From Amycolatopsis palatopharyngis (GTDB taxonomy: Bacteria > Actinomycetota > Actinomycetes > Mycobacteriales > Pseudonocardiaceae), in NCBI RefSeq assembly GCF_003385185.1, contig NZ_PQHZ01000003.1:124001-188000 (forward strand): 64,000 nt of DNA. The letters run 5' to 3'. The notes under the pieces are model-generated. The model did no database searches and was not told the DNA's origin. It was given only the letters and a program-made list of their open reading frames with translations. The position numbers and the translations under genes are program-made. This document shows, one piece after another, positions 45,264-54,140 of the stretch. Numbering within the stretch: position 1 is the stretch's first letter; each line of letters starts with the position of its first letter.

Positions 45264-45285
45264 ACTTCCTGAACGTTCGGTTGGT
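45264..45285. promoter_or_regulatory. PaaR-like operator 2 (paaZABCDE promoter)
   Basis: 22 bases with half-sites ACTTCCTG and CGGTTGGT around AA-CG-TT, and a central palindrome GAACGTTC. It lies 24 bases before the paaZ ATG and is similar in design to operator 1. Confidence 0.65.
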
Positions 45286-45309
45286 AATTAATCTGGGAGG
45301 TCGGATCCG

Positions 45310-47346
45310 ATGGCAGCAGTACTCTCGAGCTATGTCTCCGGTGGCTGGCAGGCCGCCGGGAACGAGGGCTCGCCGCTGCACGATGCGGTGACCGGTGAGG
45401 AGGTCGCCCGGATCTCCTCGGCCGGTATCGACATGGCCGGCGCACTGGAGTACGGGCGCCGCGTGGGCGGACCCGCGCTGCGCGAGCTGACGTTTCATCA
45501 GCGCGCCGCGCTGCTGAAGGCGCTGGCCTCCCACCTGCGCGAGCATCGGGACGAGCTGTACGAGCTGTCCGCCCGTACCGGCGCCACACCCGGGGACTCC
45601 AAGTTCGATGTGGACGGCGGGATCGGCGTCCTGTTCGCCTACTCCAGCAAGGGCAAACGCGAGCTGCCGAACGACACGGTCTACGTCGAGGGCGCGGTCG
45701 AGCCGTTGTCCAAGGGCGGGACGTTCGTCGCCCAGCACATCGCGACACCGCTGCACGGCGTCGCGGTGCAGATCAACGCCTTCAACTTCCCCGTGTGGGG
45801 CCCGCTGGAGAAGTTCGCCCCCGCGTTCCTGGCTGGCGTGCCGAGCCTGATCAAGCCGGCCAGCCAGACCGCCTATCTGACAGCTCGGCTGGTCGAGCTG
45901 ATCATCGAGTCGGGAATCCTGCCGGAGGGCGCACTGCAGTTCGTCTGCGGGAGCGCTGGGGACCTGCTCGACCACGTGACAGGGCAGGACCTGGTGTCGT
46001 TCACCGGTTCGGCGTCGACCGCGCAGAAGCTGCGCGCGCACCCGGCCATCGTGCGGGGCAATGTGCGGTTCAACGCCGAGGCCGACTCGCTCAACTGCTC
46101 GATCCTCGGGCCCGACGCCGTCAAGGGCACGCCGGAGTTCGACCTGTTCGTCAAGCAGCTGGTTACCGAGATGACGGTCAAGGCGGGCCAGAAGTGCACG
46201 GCCATCCGCCGTGCCCTCGTCCCGGCCGAGGCCCTCGCCGACGTGGCCGAGGCCGCGAGCGAACGGCTGGCGAGGGTGACGGTCGGGCATCCGGCGGCGG
46301 AGGGCGTCCGGATGGGCGCACTGGCCAGTTTGGAACAGCGCGAGGAGGTCCGGCGCTCGCTCAAGGCGCTGCTCGATGTCGCCACGGTGGTATACGGCGA
46401 TCCCGAGCAGGTCGAGGTGGTGGGCGCGGACGCCGAACGCGGTGCCTTCCTCTCCCCGGTACTGTTGCGGGCCGACGATCCGGAGCGCGCCGAGGTCCAC
46501 GAGGTCGAGGCGTTCGGTCCGGTCTCGACCCTGCTGCCCTACACCTCCACGGCGCAGGTCGTCGAGCTCGCCGCGCGCGGGCAGGGCAGCCTGGTCGGCT
46601 CGGTGGTCACCGGCGATCCGGAGTTCGCCCGCGAGATCGTGCTCGGCGTCGCGCCGTGGCACGGCAGGTTGCTGGTGCTCGACACCGACAACGCCAAGGA
46701 GTCCACCGGGCACGGTTCGCCGATGCCCCAGCTCGTGCACGGTGGGCCGGGCCGCGCGGGTGGCGGCGAGGAGATGGGCGGCATCCGGGGCGTGCTGCAC
46801 CATATGCAGCGAACCGCCGTGCAGGCCAGCCCAACGGTGCTCACTGCCGTTACCGGTCGCTGGGTACAGGGGGCGCCCCGGCAGGAAGGTGTACACCCGT
46901 TCCGTAAGTCGCTGGCCGAGCTACGCATCGGCGACTCGGTGACGGCGGGCCCCCGTACGGTCACGCGGTCCGATGTGGACCACTTCGCGGAGTTCACCGG
47001 GGACACCTTCTACGCACACACGGATCCGGAGGCGGCTGCCGCCAATGAGCTCTTCGGCGGGATCGTGGCACACGGCTACCTGGTGGTGTCCTTCGCCGCC
47101 GGCCTGTTCGTCTCGCCGGAACCCGGCCCCGTGCTGGCGAACTACGGACTGGAGAACCTGCGTTTCCTCACGCCGGTCAAGCCGGGGGACGCGTTGACCG
47201 TGACACTCACCGCGAAGCAGATCACTCCCCGGGAGAACGCCGACTACGGCGAGGTCCGCTGGGATGCCGACGTGACCAACTCCGACGGCGACTCGGTCGC
47301 CAAGTACGACGTGCTCACGCTGGTGACAAAGGAGGCCACATCGTGA
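45310..47346 (+). CDS. paaZ: Bifunctional oxepin-CoA hydrolase / semialdehyde dehydrogenase
   Basis: 678 residues. The N-terminal aldehyde dehydrogenase domain (about 1-520) has [20 protein letters not shown], the Glu in [13 protein letters not shown] and the catalytic Cys in [14 protein letters not shown]. The C-terminal MaoC-like hydratase domain (about 535-678) has [20 protein letters not shown] with the Asp/His pair. Full-length PaaZ opens the oxepin ring and oxidises the resulting semialdehyde. GGGAGG precedes the ATG. The stop overlaps paaA (GTGA), so it leads the paaZABCDE operon. Confidence 0.95.
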   Translation: MAAVLSSYVSGGWQAAGNEGSPLHDAVTGEEVARISSAGIDMAGALEYGRRVGGPALRELTFHQRAALLKALASHLREHRDELYELSARTGATPGDSKFDVDGGIGVLFAYSSKGKRELPNDTVYVEGAVEPLSKGGTFVAQHIATPLHGVAVQINAFNFPVWGPLEKFAPAFLAGVPSLIKPASQTAYLTARLVELIIESGILPEGALQFVCGSAGDLLDHVTGQDLVSFTGSASTAQKLRAHPAIVRGNVRFNAEADSLNCSILGPDAVKGTPEFDLFVKQLVTEMTVKAGQKCTAIRRALVPAEALADVAEAASERLARVTVGHPAAEGVRMGALASLEQREEVRRSLKALLDVATVVYGDPEQVEVVGADAERGAFLSPVLLRADDPERAEVHEVEAFGPVSTLLPYTSTAQVVELAARGQGSLVGSVVTGDPEFAREIVLGVAPWHGRLLVLDTDNAKESTGHGSPMPQLVHGGPGRAGGGEEMGGIRGVLHHMQRTAVQASPTVLTAVTGRWVQGAPRQEGVHPFRKSLAELRIGDSVTAGPRTVTRSDVDHFAEFTGDTFYAHTDPEAAAANELFGGIVAHGYLVVSFAAGLFVSPEPGPVLANYGLENLRFLTPVKPGDALTVTLTAKQITPRENADYGEVRWDADVTNSDGDSVAKYDVLTLVTKEATS

Positions 47347-48302
47347 CCGCCACGTTGCCGGAGACCGAGCTCGAACGGTACTTCGAGCACACGATCGAGC
47401 GGGACCAGCGGCTGGAACCACGGGACTGGGTTCCCGAGGGTTACCGCAAGACGGTGGTCCGCCAGATCGCGCAGCACGCGCACTCGGAGATCATCGGCAT
47501 GCAGCCCGAGGGTGCCTGGATCACCCGCGCACCCTCTCTGCGTCGTAAGGCGATCCTGCTGGCGAAGGTTCAGGATGAGGCCGGGCACGGGCTCTACCTG
47601 TACTCGGCGGCCGCGACTCTCGGGGCCGACCGGGCCGACCTGACCGACAAGCTGATAAGTGGCAGGCAGAAGTACTCGTCGATCTTCAACTACCCGAGTC
47701 TCACCTTCGCCGATGTCGGCGTGATCGGCTGGCTGGTAGACGGTGCCGCGATCTGCAACCAGGTGCCGCTGTGCCGCAGCTCCTACGGCCCTTATGCCAG
47801 GGCGATGATCCGCATCTGTAAGGAGGAGTCCTTCCATCAGCGACAGGGCTACGAACTCCTGATGACCATGATGCGCGGCACCGAGGCGCAGCGAGCGATG
47901 GTGCGGGAGGCGACAGATCGCTGGTGGTGGCCGTCGCTGATGATGTTCGGCCCGCCCGACGCGGACTCGCCGAACACCGAGCAGTCGATGGCGTGGAAGG
48001 TCAAGCGGCATACCAATGACGAGCTGCGGCAGCGATTCGTCGACATGTCGGTGCCGCAGGCGGAGGCACTCGGTGTGACCCTGCCGGATCCGGACCTGAA
48101 GTGGAATCCCGAGCGCGGCCACTACGACTTCGGCGCGATCGACTGGGACGAGTTCAAGAACGTGTTACGGGGTAACGGTCCCTGCAACGCGGAGCGCATC
48201 GCCCACCGGCGGCGGGCGCAGGAGGACGGTGCCTGGGTCCGTGAGGCGGCAGCCGCCCACGCGGTCAAGCAGGCGGAGCTGAAAGGGGCAAGGCATGAGT
48301 GA
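47343..48302 (+). CDS. paaA: Phenylacetyl-CoA 1,2-epoxidase catalytic subunit A
   Basis: 319 residues, ferritin-like diiron subunit. The iron-ligand helices show [31 protein letters not shown] (E-x-x-H) and [19 protein letters not shown] (E-x-x-H). With PaaC it forms the monooxygenase core that epoxidises the ring of phenylacetyl-CoA, with electrons from PaaE. GTG start coupled to the paaZ stop; the 3' end overlaps paaB by 8 bases. Confidence 0.96.
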   Translation: MTATLPETELERYFEHTIERDQRLEPRDWVPEGYRKTVVRQIAQHAHSEIIGMQPEGAWITRAPSLRRKAILLAKVQDEAGHGLYLYSAAATLGADRADLTDKLISGRQKYSSIFNYPSLTFADVGVIGWLVDGAAICNQVPLCRSSYGPYARAMIRICKEESFHQRQGYELLMTMMRGTEAQRAMVREATDRWWWPSLMMFGPPDADSPNTEQSMAWKVKRHTNDELRQRFVDMSVPQAEALGVTLPDPDLKWNPERGHYDFGAIDWDEFKNVLRGNGPCNAERIAHRRRAQEDGAWVREAAAAHAVKQAELKGARHE

Positions 48303-48591
48303 GCCGGTGCGGCATGACTGGCCGCTCTACGAGGTGTTCGTAAGGGGCAAGCGTGGACTCAACCATGTGCATGTCGGGTCATTGCACGCCGCCGACGACC
48401 AGATGGCGTTGCACCACGCCCGGGACCTGTACACGCGGCGCAACGAAGGCGTGAGTATCTGGGTGGTCAGGGCAGCTGACATCACCGCGTCGAGCCCGGA
48501 CGAGAAGGACCCGTTCTTCGCGCCCAGCGGGGACAAGGTGTACCGCCACCCGACCTTCTACGACATCCCCGACAACGTTCCCCACATGTGA
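48295..48591 (+). CDS. paaB: Phenylacetyl-CoA epoxidase subunit B
   Basis: 98 residues, small bridging subunit of the PaaABCE complex. Typical [20 protein letters not shown] and [19 protein letters not shown]. The ATG overlaps the end of paaA; paaC begins 15 bases later. Confidence 0.95.
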   Translation: MSEPVRHDWPLYEVFVRGKRGLNHVHVGSLHAADDQMALHHARDLYTRRNEGVSIWVVRAADITASSPDEKDPFFAPSGDKVYRHPTFYDIPDNVPHM

Positions 48592-48606
48592 TCGGGGTGC
48601 CGAAAA

Positions 48607-49476
48607 ATGTCTTTTGACAATGCCTACGAGGCGATCACCGAGGACAGCGACTCGTCGCGCTGGGCCTTCGGGACCGGATTCGACGACCCTTTGTCCGGAG
48701 TGGACACCACGGTCCCCGACGGCGTGGACGCGGCTCAGCTGTCCGCGTACTGCCTGATGCTGGCCGACGACGCGCTCGTCATGTCCCACCGGCTGCAGGA
48801 GTGGTGCACGAATGCTCCCGAGCTGGAGGACGAGGTGGCGATCGCCAACATCGGCCTAGACCTGCTCGGGCAGGCGCGGCTGTTGCTGAGCAGAGCGGGC
48901 AAGGCCGACCGGTCCGGCCGGGGTGAGGACGACCTCGCGTTCTTCCGCGAGCAGGGCGAGTTCCGTAACGTCCGGCTCGCCGAACTCGGTGGCGGCCACT
49001 TCGGACACTTGATCGGCCGGCTGCTGGTCTTCGCCACCTGGCGGCTCGCGCTGCTGCAGCGGCTGACCAGCTCACCGGACCCGGTGCTCGCCGCGATCGC
49101 CGCGAAGGGGGTCAAGGAGCTGACCTACCACCGGGACTACGCGGCCCAATGGACGGTGCGCCTCGGCGACGGCACCGAACTCTCCCACGAGCGGATGCAG
49201 GCGGGCCTGGACGACGCCTGGCCCTACGTCGAGGAACTGTTCACCACACACCCGGTAGAGGCAGCGGTCGGAGTGGATCCGGCCTCGGTCCGGGGCGAGT
49301 TCGACGAAGTCCTGGCGCAGGTGTTCTCGGCCGCGAAGCTCACCTGCCCCGAACATCCGGCAATCGCCGGTGTGGGCGGGCGAACAGGGCGTGACGGTGT
49401 GCACACAGGACAGTTGAGTCTGCTGCTTGCCGAGATGCAGAGCGTCGCACGGGCTCATCCGGAGGGAACCTGGTGA
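48607..49476 (+). CDS. paaC: Phenylacetyl-CoA epoxidase structural subunit C
   Basis: 289 residues, ferritin-like but with the iron site degenerate in this family. Landmarks: CLMLADDALVMSHRLQEWCT, IGLDLLGQARLLLSR and VKELTYHRDYAAQWTVRLGD. It forms the heterodimer with PaaA. The stop overlaps paaD (GTGA). Confidence 0.94.
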   Translation: MSFDNAYEAITEDSDSSRWAFGTGFDDPLSGVDTTVPDGVDAAQLSAYCLMLADDALVMSHRLQEWCTNAPELEDEVAIANIGLDLLGQARLLLSRAGKADRSGRGEDDLAFFREQGEFRNVRLAELGGGHFGHLIGRLLVFATWRLALLQRLTSSPDPVLAAIAAKGVKELTYHRDYAAQWTVRLGDGTELSHERMQAGLDDAWPYVEELFTTHPVEAAVGVDPASVRGEFDEVLAQVFSAAKLTCPEHPAIAGVGGRTGRDGVHTGQLSLLLAEMQSVARAHPEGTW

Positions 49477-49982
49477 GCACCATGATCGGTAAACGCACCG
49501 CGCGGGCCGTGGCCGAGACGGTCACAGATCCCGAGCTGCCGATGTTGACCCTGGCCGATCTCGGCGTGCTGCGGGAGGTGCGGGAGCAGGACGACCTGGT
49601 CATCGTGTCCATCACCCCGACCTACTCCGGCTGCCCAGCGATGGACACGATGCGCGACGACCTGGAGCACGCGCTACTGGACGCGGGGTACGCCAAGGTC
49701 GAGGTGCGGACGGTACTGCGGCCGGCCTGGAGCACGGACTGGATCACCGATCGGGGCAGGCGCAGACTCGCCGAAGCCGGCATCGCTCCGCCAGGGGCGG
49801 CACCTCGCCACAGCGGAGGGCCGGTGCCACTCACCCTGAACGCGCCGGTGGCCCGCGTGGCCTGCCCGCAGTGCGGATCGGTCGACACCGAGGAGGTGTC
49901 CCGGTTCAGTGGTACGGCCTGTAAGGCGCTGCGCCGCTGCCGATCCTGTGCCGAGCCCTTCGAACACGTGAAGGAAATCTAG
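49473..49982 (+). CDS. paaD: Metal-cluster assembly factor for the epoxidase (MIP18/DUF59 type)
   Basis: 169 residues. N-terminal DUF59 domain TDPELPMLTLADLGVLREVR with SGCPAMDTMRDDLEHAL; C-terminal zinc-ribbon CPQCGSVDTEEVSRF with CRSCAEPFEHVKEI. PaaD is thought to help load the iron or Fe-S centre of PaaE or the diiron subunit. The GTG start is coupled to paaC; an ATG three codons later is possible. Confidence 0.93.
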   Translation: MSTMIGKRTARAVAETVTDPELPMLTLADLGVLREVREQDDLVIVSITPTYSGCPAMDTMRDDLEHALLDAGYAKVEVRTVLRPAWSTDWITDRGRRRLAEAGIAPPGAAPRHSGGPVPLTLNAPVARVACPQCGSVDTEEVSRFSGTACKALRRCRSCAEPFEHVKEI

Positions 49983-50176
49983 TGACCGACATACACAACG
50001 CGACCCACACGCACAACGCGACCGACATACGCAACGCGATCGACGGAGGCCACCGCCCCCAGTCGCACTTTCCCGGGAAAGTGCGCGGCGGTGAGGCTTC
50101 CCGTTCCTGGTCGTGGGCTTGTCCTTCGGCACTTTCCCGGGAAAGTGCGATCGTGACGGGGAGCCGGACACAGTGA
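49982..50176 (+). CDS. Possible 64-codon linking frame between paaD and paaE (doubtful)
   Basis: A GTG overlaps the paaD stop (TAGTGA) and the frame runs without a stop through the gap to a TGA that overlaps the paaE GTG start (GTGA). It encodes three hexapeptide repeats (TDIHNA, THTHNA, TDIRNA) and crosses both dispersed palindromes. No family is recognised. It may be a chance frame that merely keeps ribosomes moving from paaD to paaE; open frames of this size are common in GC-rich DNA. Confidence 0.2.
   Translation: MTDIHNATHTHNATDIRNAIDGGHRPQSHFPGKVRGGEASRSWSWACPSALSRESAIVTGSRTQ
49984..50037. repeat. Three 18-base tandem units in the paaD-paaE gap
   Basis: CAACGCGAC/T recurs at 49996, 50014 and 50032, exactly 18 bases apart, with similar flanks (GACATAC, CACACG, GACATACG). 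The units are multiples of three. Confidence 0.7.
50064..50085. repeat. Dispersed palindrome, copy 3
   Basis: Perfect 22-base palindrome: the core GCACTTTCCCGGGAAAGTGC plus C and G on either side. It lies within the paaD-paaE gap, 44 bases before copy 4. Confidence 0.85.
50129..50148. repeat. Dispersed palindrome, copy 4
   Basis: Perfect 20-base GCACTTTCCCGGGAAAGTGC, 24 bases before the paaE start. Two such stems inside an operon could attenuate paaE expression or be inert. Confidence 0.85.
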
Positions 50177-51255
50177 CCGCAACGATCCCGTCCCGGCTAC
50201 GCGGCGACTTCCACCGGCTCACCGTGGCGGACGTCGAGCCGCTGTGCGACGACGCCGTGGCGGTCACCTTCGACGTACCCGCCGGCCTCGCCGACGCGTA
50301 TGCCTTCCGGGCGGGCCAGTCCCTCACCCTGCGGCGGTTCGTCGACGGCAGGGAGGAGCGGCGGTCGTACTCCATCTGCGCGCCGGAGGGCGCGGCGCCA
50401 CGGATCGGGGTACGGGAGGTGCCTGACGGCTTGTTCTCCTGCTGGCTGGTGCACGAGGTGCGGCCCGGTGACGAGATCGAGGTGGCCACCCCCACCGGCA
50501 ACTTCACCCCGGACCTCGACGTGGCGGGCCATCACGTGCTCATCGCGGCCGGTTCCGGAATCACCCCTGTGCTGTCCATCGCCGCGTCGGTACTGCGCGA
50601 TCCGGCCTCCACGGTCACCGTGCTCTACGGCAACCGGCGCACGGACACGGTGATGTTCGCCGACGAGCTGGCGGACCTCAAGGACCGGTACCCGGCCCGG
50701 CTCGAACTGGTGCACGTCCTGTCCAGGGAACCCCGGGAGGCGGAGCTGTTCACCGGACGCCTGGACGGGGAGAAACTGCGCGCGCTGCTGGCGTTGCTGC
50801 CGGAGGCGACACGGGTGGACCACTGGTGGCTCTGCGGCCCGTTCGGCATGGTCGAGGACGCCCGCGACGTGCTCCGAGAGTCTGGTGTGGACGGATCGAA
50901 GGTGCACCGGGAGCTGTTCTACGTGGACGACGTGCCACCCGAACCGGTACGGCACGAGGAGGCACCACTCGACGGCGAGACCACCGATGTGACTCTGATT
51001 CTGGATGGCCGGTCCACCACGATGGCCCTGCCGCGTGATCGGGCGGTCCTCGACGGCGCCCAGCGGTTCCGACCGGACCTGCCCTTTGCCTGCAAGGGCG
51101 GGGTGTGTGGCACCTGCAGGGCGAAGGTCACCTCGGGCAGTGTGCGGATGCGCCGCAACTTCGCGCTCGAAGAGGCCGAGGTACAGGCAGGGTTCGTGCT
51201 CACCTGCCAGTCGCTGCCGACGACGGACGAGCTGACCGTCGACTACGACTCCTGA
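50173..51255 (+). CDS. paaE: Phenylacetyl-CoA epoxidase reductase subunit E
   Basis: 360 residues. An N-terminal FAD-binding ferredoxin reductase domain (RRSYSICAPEGAAP, then the NADPH-binding VLIAAGSGITPVLSI) joins a C-terminal plant-type [2Fe-2S] ferredoxin domain with Cys in CKGGVCGTCRAKV and the last Cys in LTCQSL. It feeds electrons from NADPH to PaaA. GTG 50173 follows GGGGAG; the in-frame extension to 50113 crosses palindrome copy 4 and is rejected. Last gene of the operon. Confidence 0.94.
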   Translation: MTATIPSRLRGDFHRLTVADVEPLCDDAVAVTFDVPAGLADAYAFRAGQSLTLRRFVDGREERRSYSICAPEGAAPRIGVREVPDGLFSCWLVHEVRPGDEIEVATPTGNFTPDLDVAGHHVLIAAGSGITPVLSIAASVLRDPASTVTVLYGNRRTDTVMFADELADLKDRYPARLELVHVLSREPREAELFTGRLDGEKLRALLALLPEATRVDHWWLCGPFGMVEDARDVLRESGVDGSKVHRELFYVDDVPPEPVRHEEAPLDGETTDVTLILDGRSTTMALPRDRAVLDGAQRFRPDLPFACKGGVCGTCRAKVTSGSVRMRRNFALEEAEVQAGFVLTCQSLPTTDELTVDYDS

Positions 51256-51260
51256 GCCAC

Positions 51261-51303
51261 CCGCACCGGTCGCCGCGCGGCAAACGCGCGACGACCGGTG
51301 CGG
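51261..51303. terminator. Bidirectional terminator between paaE and the BCCT gene
   Basis: Perfect 12-base arms CCGCACCGGTCG (51261-51272) and complement (51292-51303), with further inner GCGCG/CGCGC pairing and a short CAAA loop. It fills the convergent gap. Confidence 0.8.
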
Positions 51304-51306
51304 AAG

Positions 51307-53418
51307 TCACTCGGCGTTCTCGGTCGCGTCCGAACCGTTGCCCGGCAATGCGGAGCCGTTGATCGAACCCCGGTGCAGGCGCAGGAACTCGAGGTGGCGT
51401 TCGTACTGGTCGAGGATGTCCCCGATGAGCTGGTCCTTGCTGTAGCCGAGGACGTCGTAGTCCTGTCCACCCTCGGTCAGGTACACCTCGAAGCGGTAGT
51501 AGGTGTCCTGTGTGCTCAGTGAACCGACCGCGAACGCGGGCGTCTCCGCCTCCGAGGGCCAGATTCGGTAGCGGAACTCCTCCTCGCGTCCGAGGGCGAC
51601 GGCCAGGTCAAGATGCGGAAGGCCGAGCTCGGGGACCATTTCCTCGGTCACCACGGCGTCCGCGCCCTGTGCCCGAAGCTCCTCGGCCACCTCCTCGAAC
51701 GCCGGTCGTGCGGAATCCTCCACGAATCGGGACGTGGCGCGTTTGCCCGGGTAGCTCATCACCCGTGCGAGACGTTGCTTCCAGGTCCGCGACACCCCGC
51801 GTCCCTCCACAGTGGTCCGCTCGGACAGTGAGGAAGGCAGTGTCGTCTTGAAGCTCTCCTCGCGGGACCGTTCGACGCGCAGTGCCTTGTAGAGGCCCCA
51901 CATGATCAGGAACATCACGAAGGAGAACGGCAGGCCCATGATGATGGTCGCGCTCTGCAGGGTCGGCACGCCGCCCACGAGCAGCATCGCCATCGTCAGC
52001 AGGCCGATCGCGGCTGACCAGAAGATCCGCAGCCACTTCGCCGCGTCGGTCCTCGGCGTTTTCAGGTACGAGGTGAAGTTGCCCATCACCAGCGAACCGG
52101 AGTCGGCGGAGGTCACGTAGAACAGCAAGCCGACGAAGGTGGCCAGCCCGGCGCTCAGCGTGACGCCCGGATACTGGTCGAGCAGCGAGTAGAACGCCTG
52201 TTCCGGCTGATTCATCGCCGCCTCGCCGAACTGGGCGTTGCCGTTCATCACGACCCGCAGTGCGCTGTTACCGAAGATCGACAGCCAGGTGAGGGTGAAC
52301 AGGAACGGGATGACCAGGGTCGCGGCCACGAACTGGCGGATCGTGCGGCCCCGCGAGATGCGGGCGAGGAACAGGCCGACGAACGGCGCCCAGGCGATCC
52401 ACCAAGCCCAGAAGAACAGCGTCCACGCGTTGAGCCACTCGGTCGGCCGCTCGAACGCGAAGGTGTTCAGGGTCATGTCGGCGAAGCCACTCACGTAGTC
52501 ACCGATGTTCAGCACGATGGCGTTGAGCAGGAAGATCGGGTCCTCGCTGAACAGAATGAACAGCATCAGGCCGATCGCGAGCACGACGTTGAGTTCTGAC
52601 AGCCGGCGGATGCCCTTGTCCACACCCGCCACGGCGGAGACCGTGGACATCAGCACGGCCAGCACGATCAGGCCGATCTGGGCCGCTGTGCCCTCCGGGA
52701 TGCCGAAGAGGAAGTTCAGGCCGTAGTTGAGCTGGACTACGCCGATTCCCAGTGAGGTGGCGATACCGAAGATCGTGCCGAGTACCGCGGCGATGTCGAC
52801 CGTATGCCCGATCCTGCCGTGGATCCGCTTGCCGAAGATCGGATACAGGGCCGAGCGAATGGTCAGGGCGAGGTTGTAGCGGTAGGCGAAGTATCCGAGA
52901 GCCATGCCCATGAGCGCGTACATCGCCCAGCCGGTGATGCCGTAGTGGAACAACGTCCACACCAACGCCTCGCGCGCCGCCTCGATCGTCTCACCTGGGC
53001 CGACCGGTGGCGCGAGATACTGGGTCACCGGCTCGGCGACGGAGAAGAACATCAGGTCGATGCCGATTCCGGCGGCGAACAGCATGGCGCCCCAGGCGAA
53101 CAGGCTGTAATCCGGCTTGGAGTGCTGCGGCCCGAGTTTCACCTTGCCGTAGCGCGAGAGCGCGATGAAGACGACGAACACCAGGAACAGCGTCGCGGCG
53201 AGGAAGTAGTACCAGCCGAAGCCCTCGGAGATCCAGGAAACGACGGTGCCGATGGTCTCCGACGCGGCGTCCGGAGTGATGATCGCCCAGATGGAGATCA
53301 CGAGAATGCAGATGGACGATCCGAAGAAGACGACCGGATTGATCCGGTTCTGCTTCTCCTGGGAAGGCCCGTCGTCCCCGGGACCCGGTCGTTCCTCGGT
53401 CTCTTCGGTCGTGGTCAC
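51307..53418 (-). CDS. BCCT-family betaine/choline-type transporter with long cytoplasmic tail
   Basis: 703 residues. About 12 helices with the BCCT signature FHYGITGWAMYALMGMALGY and the aromatic substrate region FFWAWWIAWAPFVGLFLARI. A soluble C-terminal domain of about 170 residues (SYPGKRATSRFVEDSARPAF, FRYRIWPSEAETP) resembles that of BetT-type choline transporters, where the tail tunes osmotic response. Substrate could be choline, betaine, carnitine or a related quaternary or sulfonium compound; no catabolic bet gene is beside it. GTG 53418 follows GGGAAGAG; the frame upstream to 53589 has no ribosome site. Confidence 0.9.
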   Translation of the reverse strand: MTTTEETEERPGPGDDGPSQEKQNRINPVVFFGSSICILVISIWAIITPDAASETIGTVVSWISEGFGWYYFLAATLFLVFVVFIALSRYGKVKLGPQHSKPDYSLFAWGAMLFAAGIGIDLMFFSVAEPVTQYLAPPVGPGETIEAAREALVWTLFHYGITGWAMYALMGMALGYFAYRYNLALTIRSALYPIFGKRIHGRIGHTVDIAAVLGTIFGIATSLGIGVVQLNYGLNFLFGIPEGTAAQIGLIVLAVLMSTVSAVAGVDKGIRRLSELNVVLAIGLMLFILFSEDPIFLLNAIVLNIGDYVSGFADMTLNTFAFERPTEWLNAWTLFFWAWWIAWAPFVGLFLARISRGRTIRQFVAATLVIPFLFTLTWLSIFGNSALRVVMNGNAQFGEAAMNQPEQAFYSLLDQYPGVTLSAGLATFVGLLFYVTSADSGSLVMGNFTSYLKTPRTDAAKWLRIFWSAAIGLLTMAMLLVGGVPTLQSATIIMGLPFSFVMFLIMWGLYKALRVERSREESFKTTLPSSLSERTTVEGRGVSRTWKQRLARVMSYPGKRATSRFVEDSARPAFEEVAEELRAQGADAVVTEEMVPELGLPHLDLAVALGREEEFRYRIWPSEAETPAFAVGSLSTQDTYYRFEVYLTEGGQDYDVLGYSKDQLIGDILDQYERHLEFLRLHRGSINGSALPGNGSDATENAE

Positions 53419-53690
53419 GATCTCTTCCCTTTCGGTCCGGCGTCGTTTCCGAAATCGCGCGTGTCGGCGAAGGTCCGTTCCGGTCGCAGCGCCCGGCGCG
53501 GCCGCGGTTTCCACTCGCGTGTGGACACATGCGGCCTGCCGCGGGCCGGAGCGGCTGTCCGCTCCGGCCCGCGGCGTGGTCGGGCACAAATGCTACATCG
53601 GGGACGTCCAGGTGGCCGGGTACCGCGATGCCGGGTGGCCCGGCGCACAAGGTATGAGGCGCGGGGGACACCGCCGGTCATACTGGCGGC

Positions 53691-54125
53691 ATGCGGTGGC
53701 ATCCGGTCCGGAATCTGACCAACTACCTCATCGGAGATTGGCTGGTCGAGCGGGAGATTCTGGGTACGTCCGGGATCGGGATCGGTAGCTTCAGCGGTAC
53801 GGCCGTATTCCAGGCCGTGGACGATGAGCTGGTGTACCGCGAGGACGGGGTGCTCGACCTCGGCGCGCACCGAGGACCAGCCACCCGCGTTCTGTACTAC
53901 CGCCCGACCGGGCCCGCCCGCGCGGCCGTCCACTTCGAGCACGGTGGCTTCTTCCACGACGTCGACCTGAGCACCGGTTGGTGGCAGACGGAACACCCGT
54001 GCCGCGCGGATCAGTACCTCGGCGAGTACCACGTACTCGGACCCACGCGCTGGCAGCAGAGGTGGCGGGTGACCGGCCCGGCGAAGGACCACACCATCGT
54101 CACCGACCTCCGCCGCCCAGCGTGA
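53691..54125 (+). CDS. DUF6314 family protein
   Basis: 144 residues, MRWHPVRNLTNYLIGDWLVE at the start, followed by GSFSGTAVFQ and VLYYRPTGPARAAVHFEHGG, a lipocalin-like all-beta pattern with LSTGWWQTEHPCRADQYLGE. Function unknown; small beta-barrel ligand binding is a guess from the fold pattern. It stands alone, convergent with the nitrilase-family gene. Confidence 0.75.
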   Translation: MRWHPVRNLTNYLIGDWLVEREILGTSGIGIGSFSGTAVFQAVDDELVYREDGVLDLGAHRGPATRVLYYRPTGPARAAVHFEHGGFFHDVDLSTGWWQTEHPCRADQYLGEYHVLGPTRWQQRWRVTGPAKDHTIVTDLRRPA

Positions 54126-54140
54126 CCGGCTCACCGCGAG

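Noticed and set aside
45256..46896. 546-codon minus-strand frame opposite paaZ
   Set aside because: Antisense to an unmistakable PaaZ; composition is that of a mirror frame (many His, Arg, Gly, Gln).
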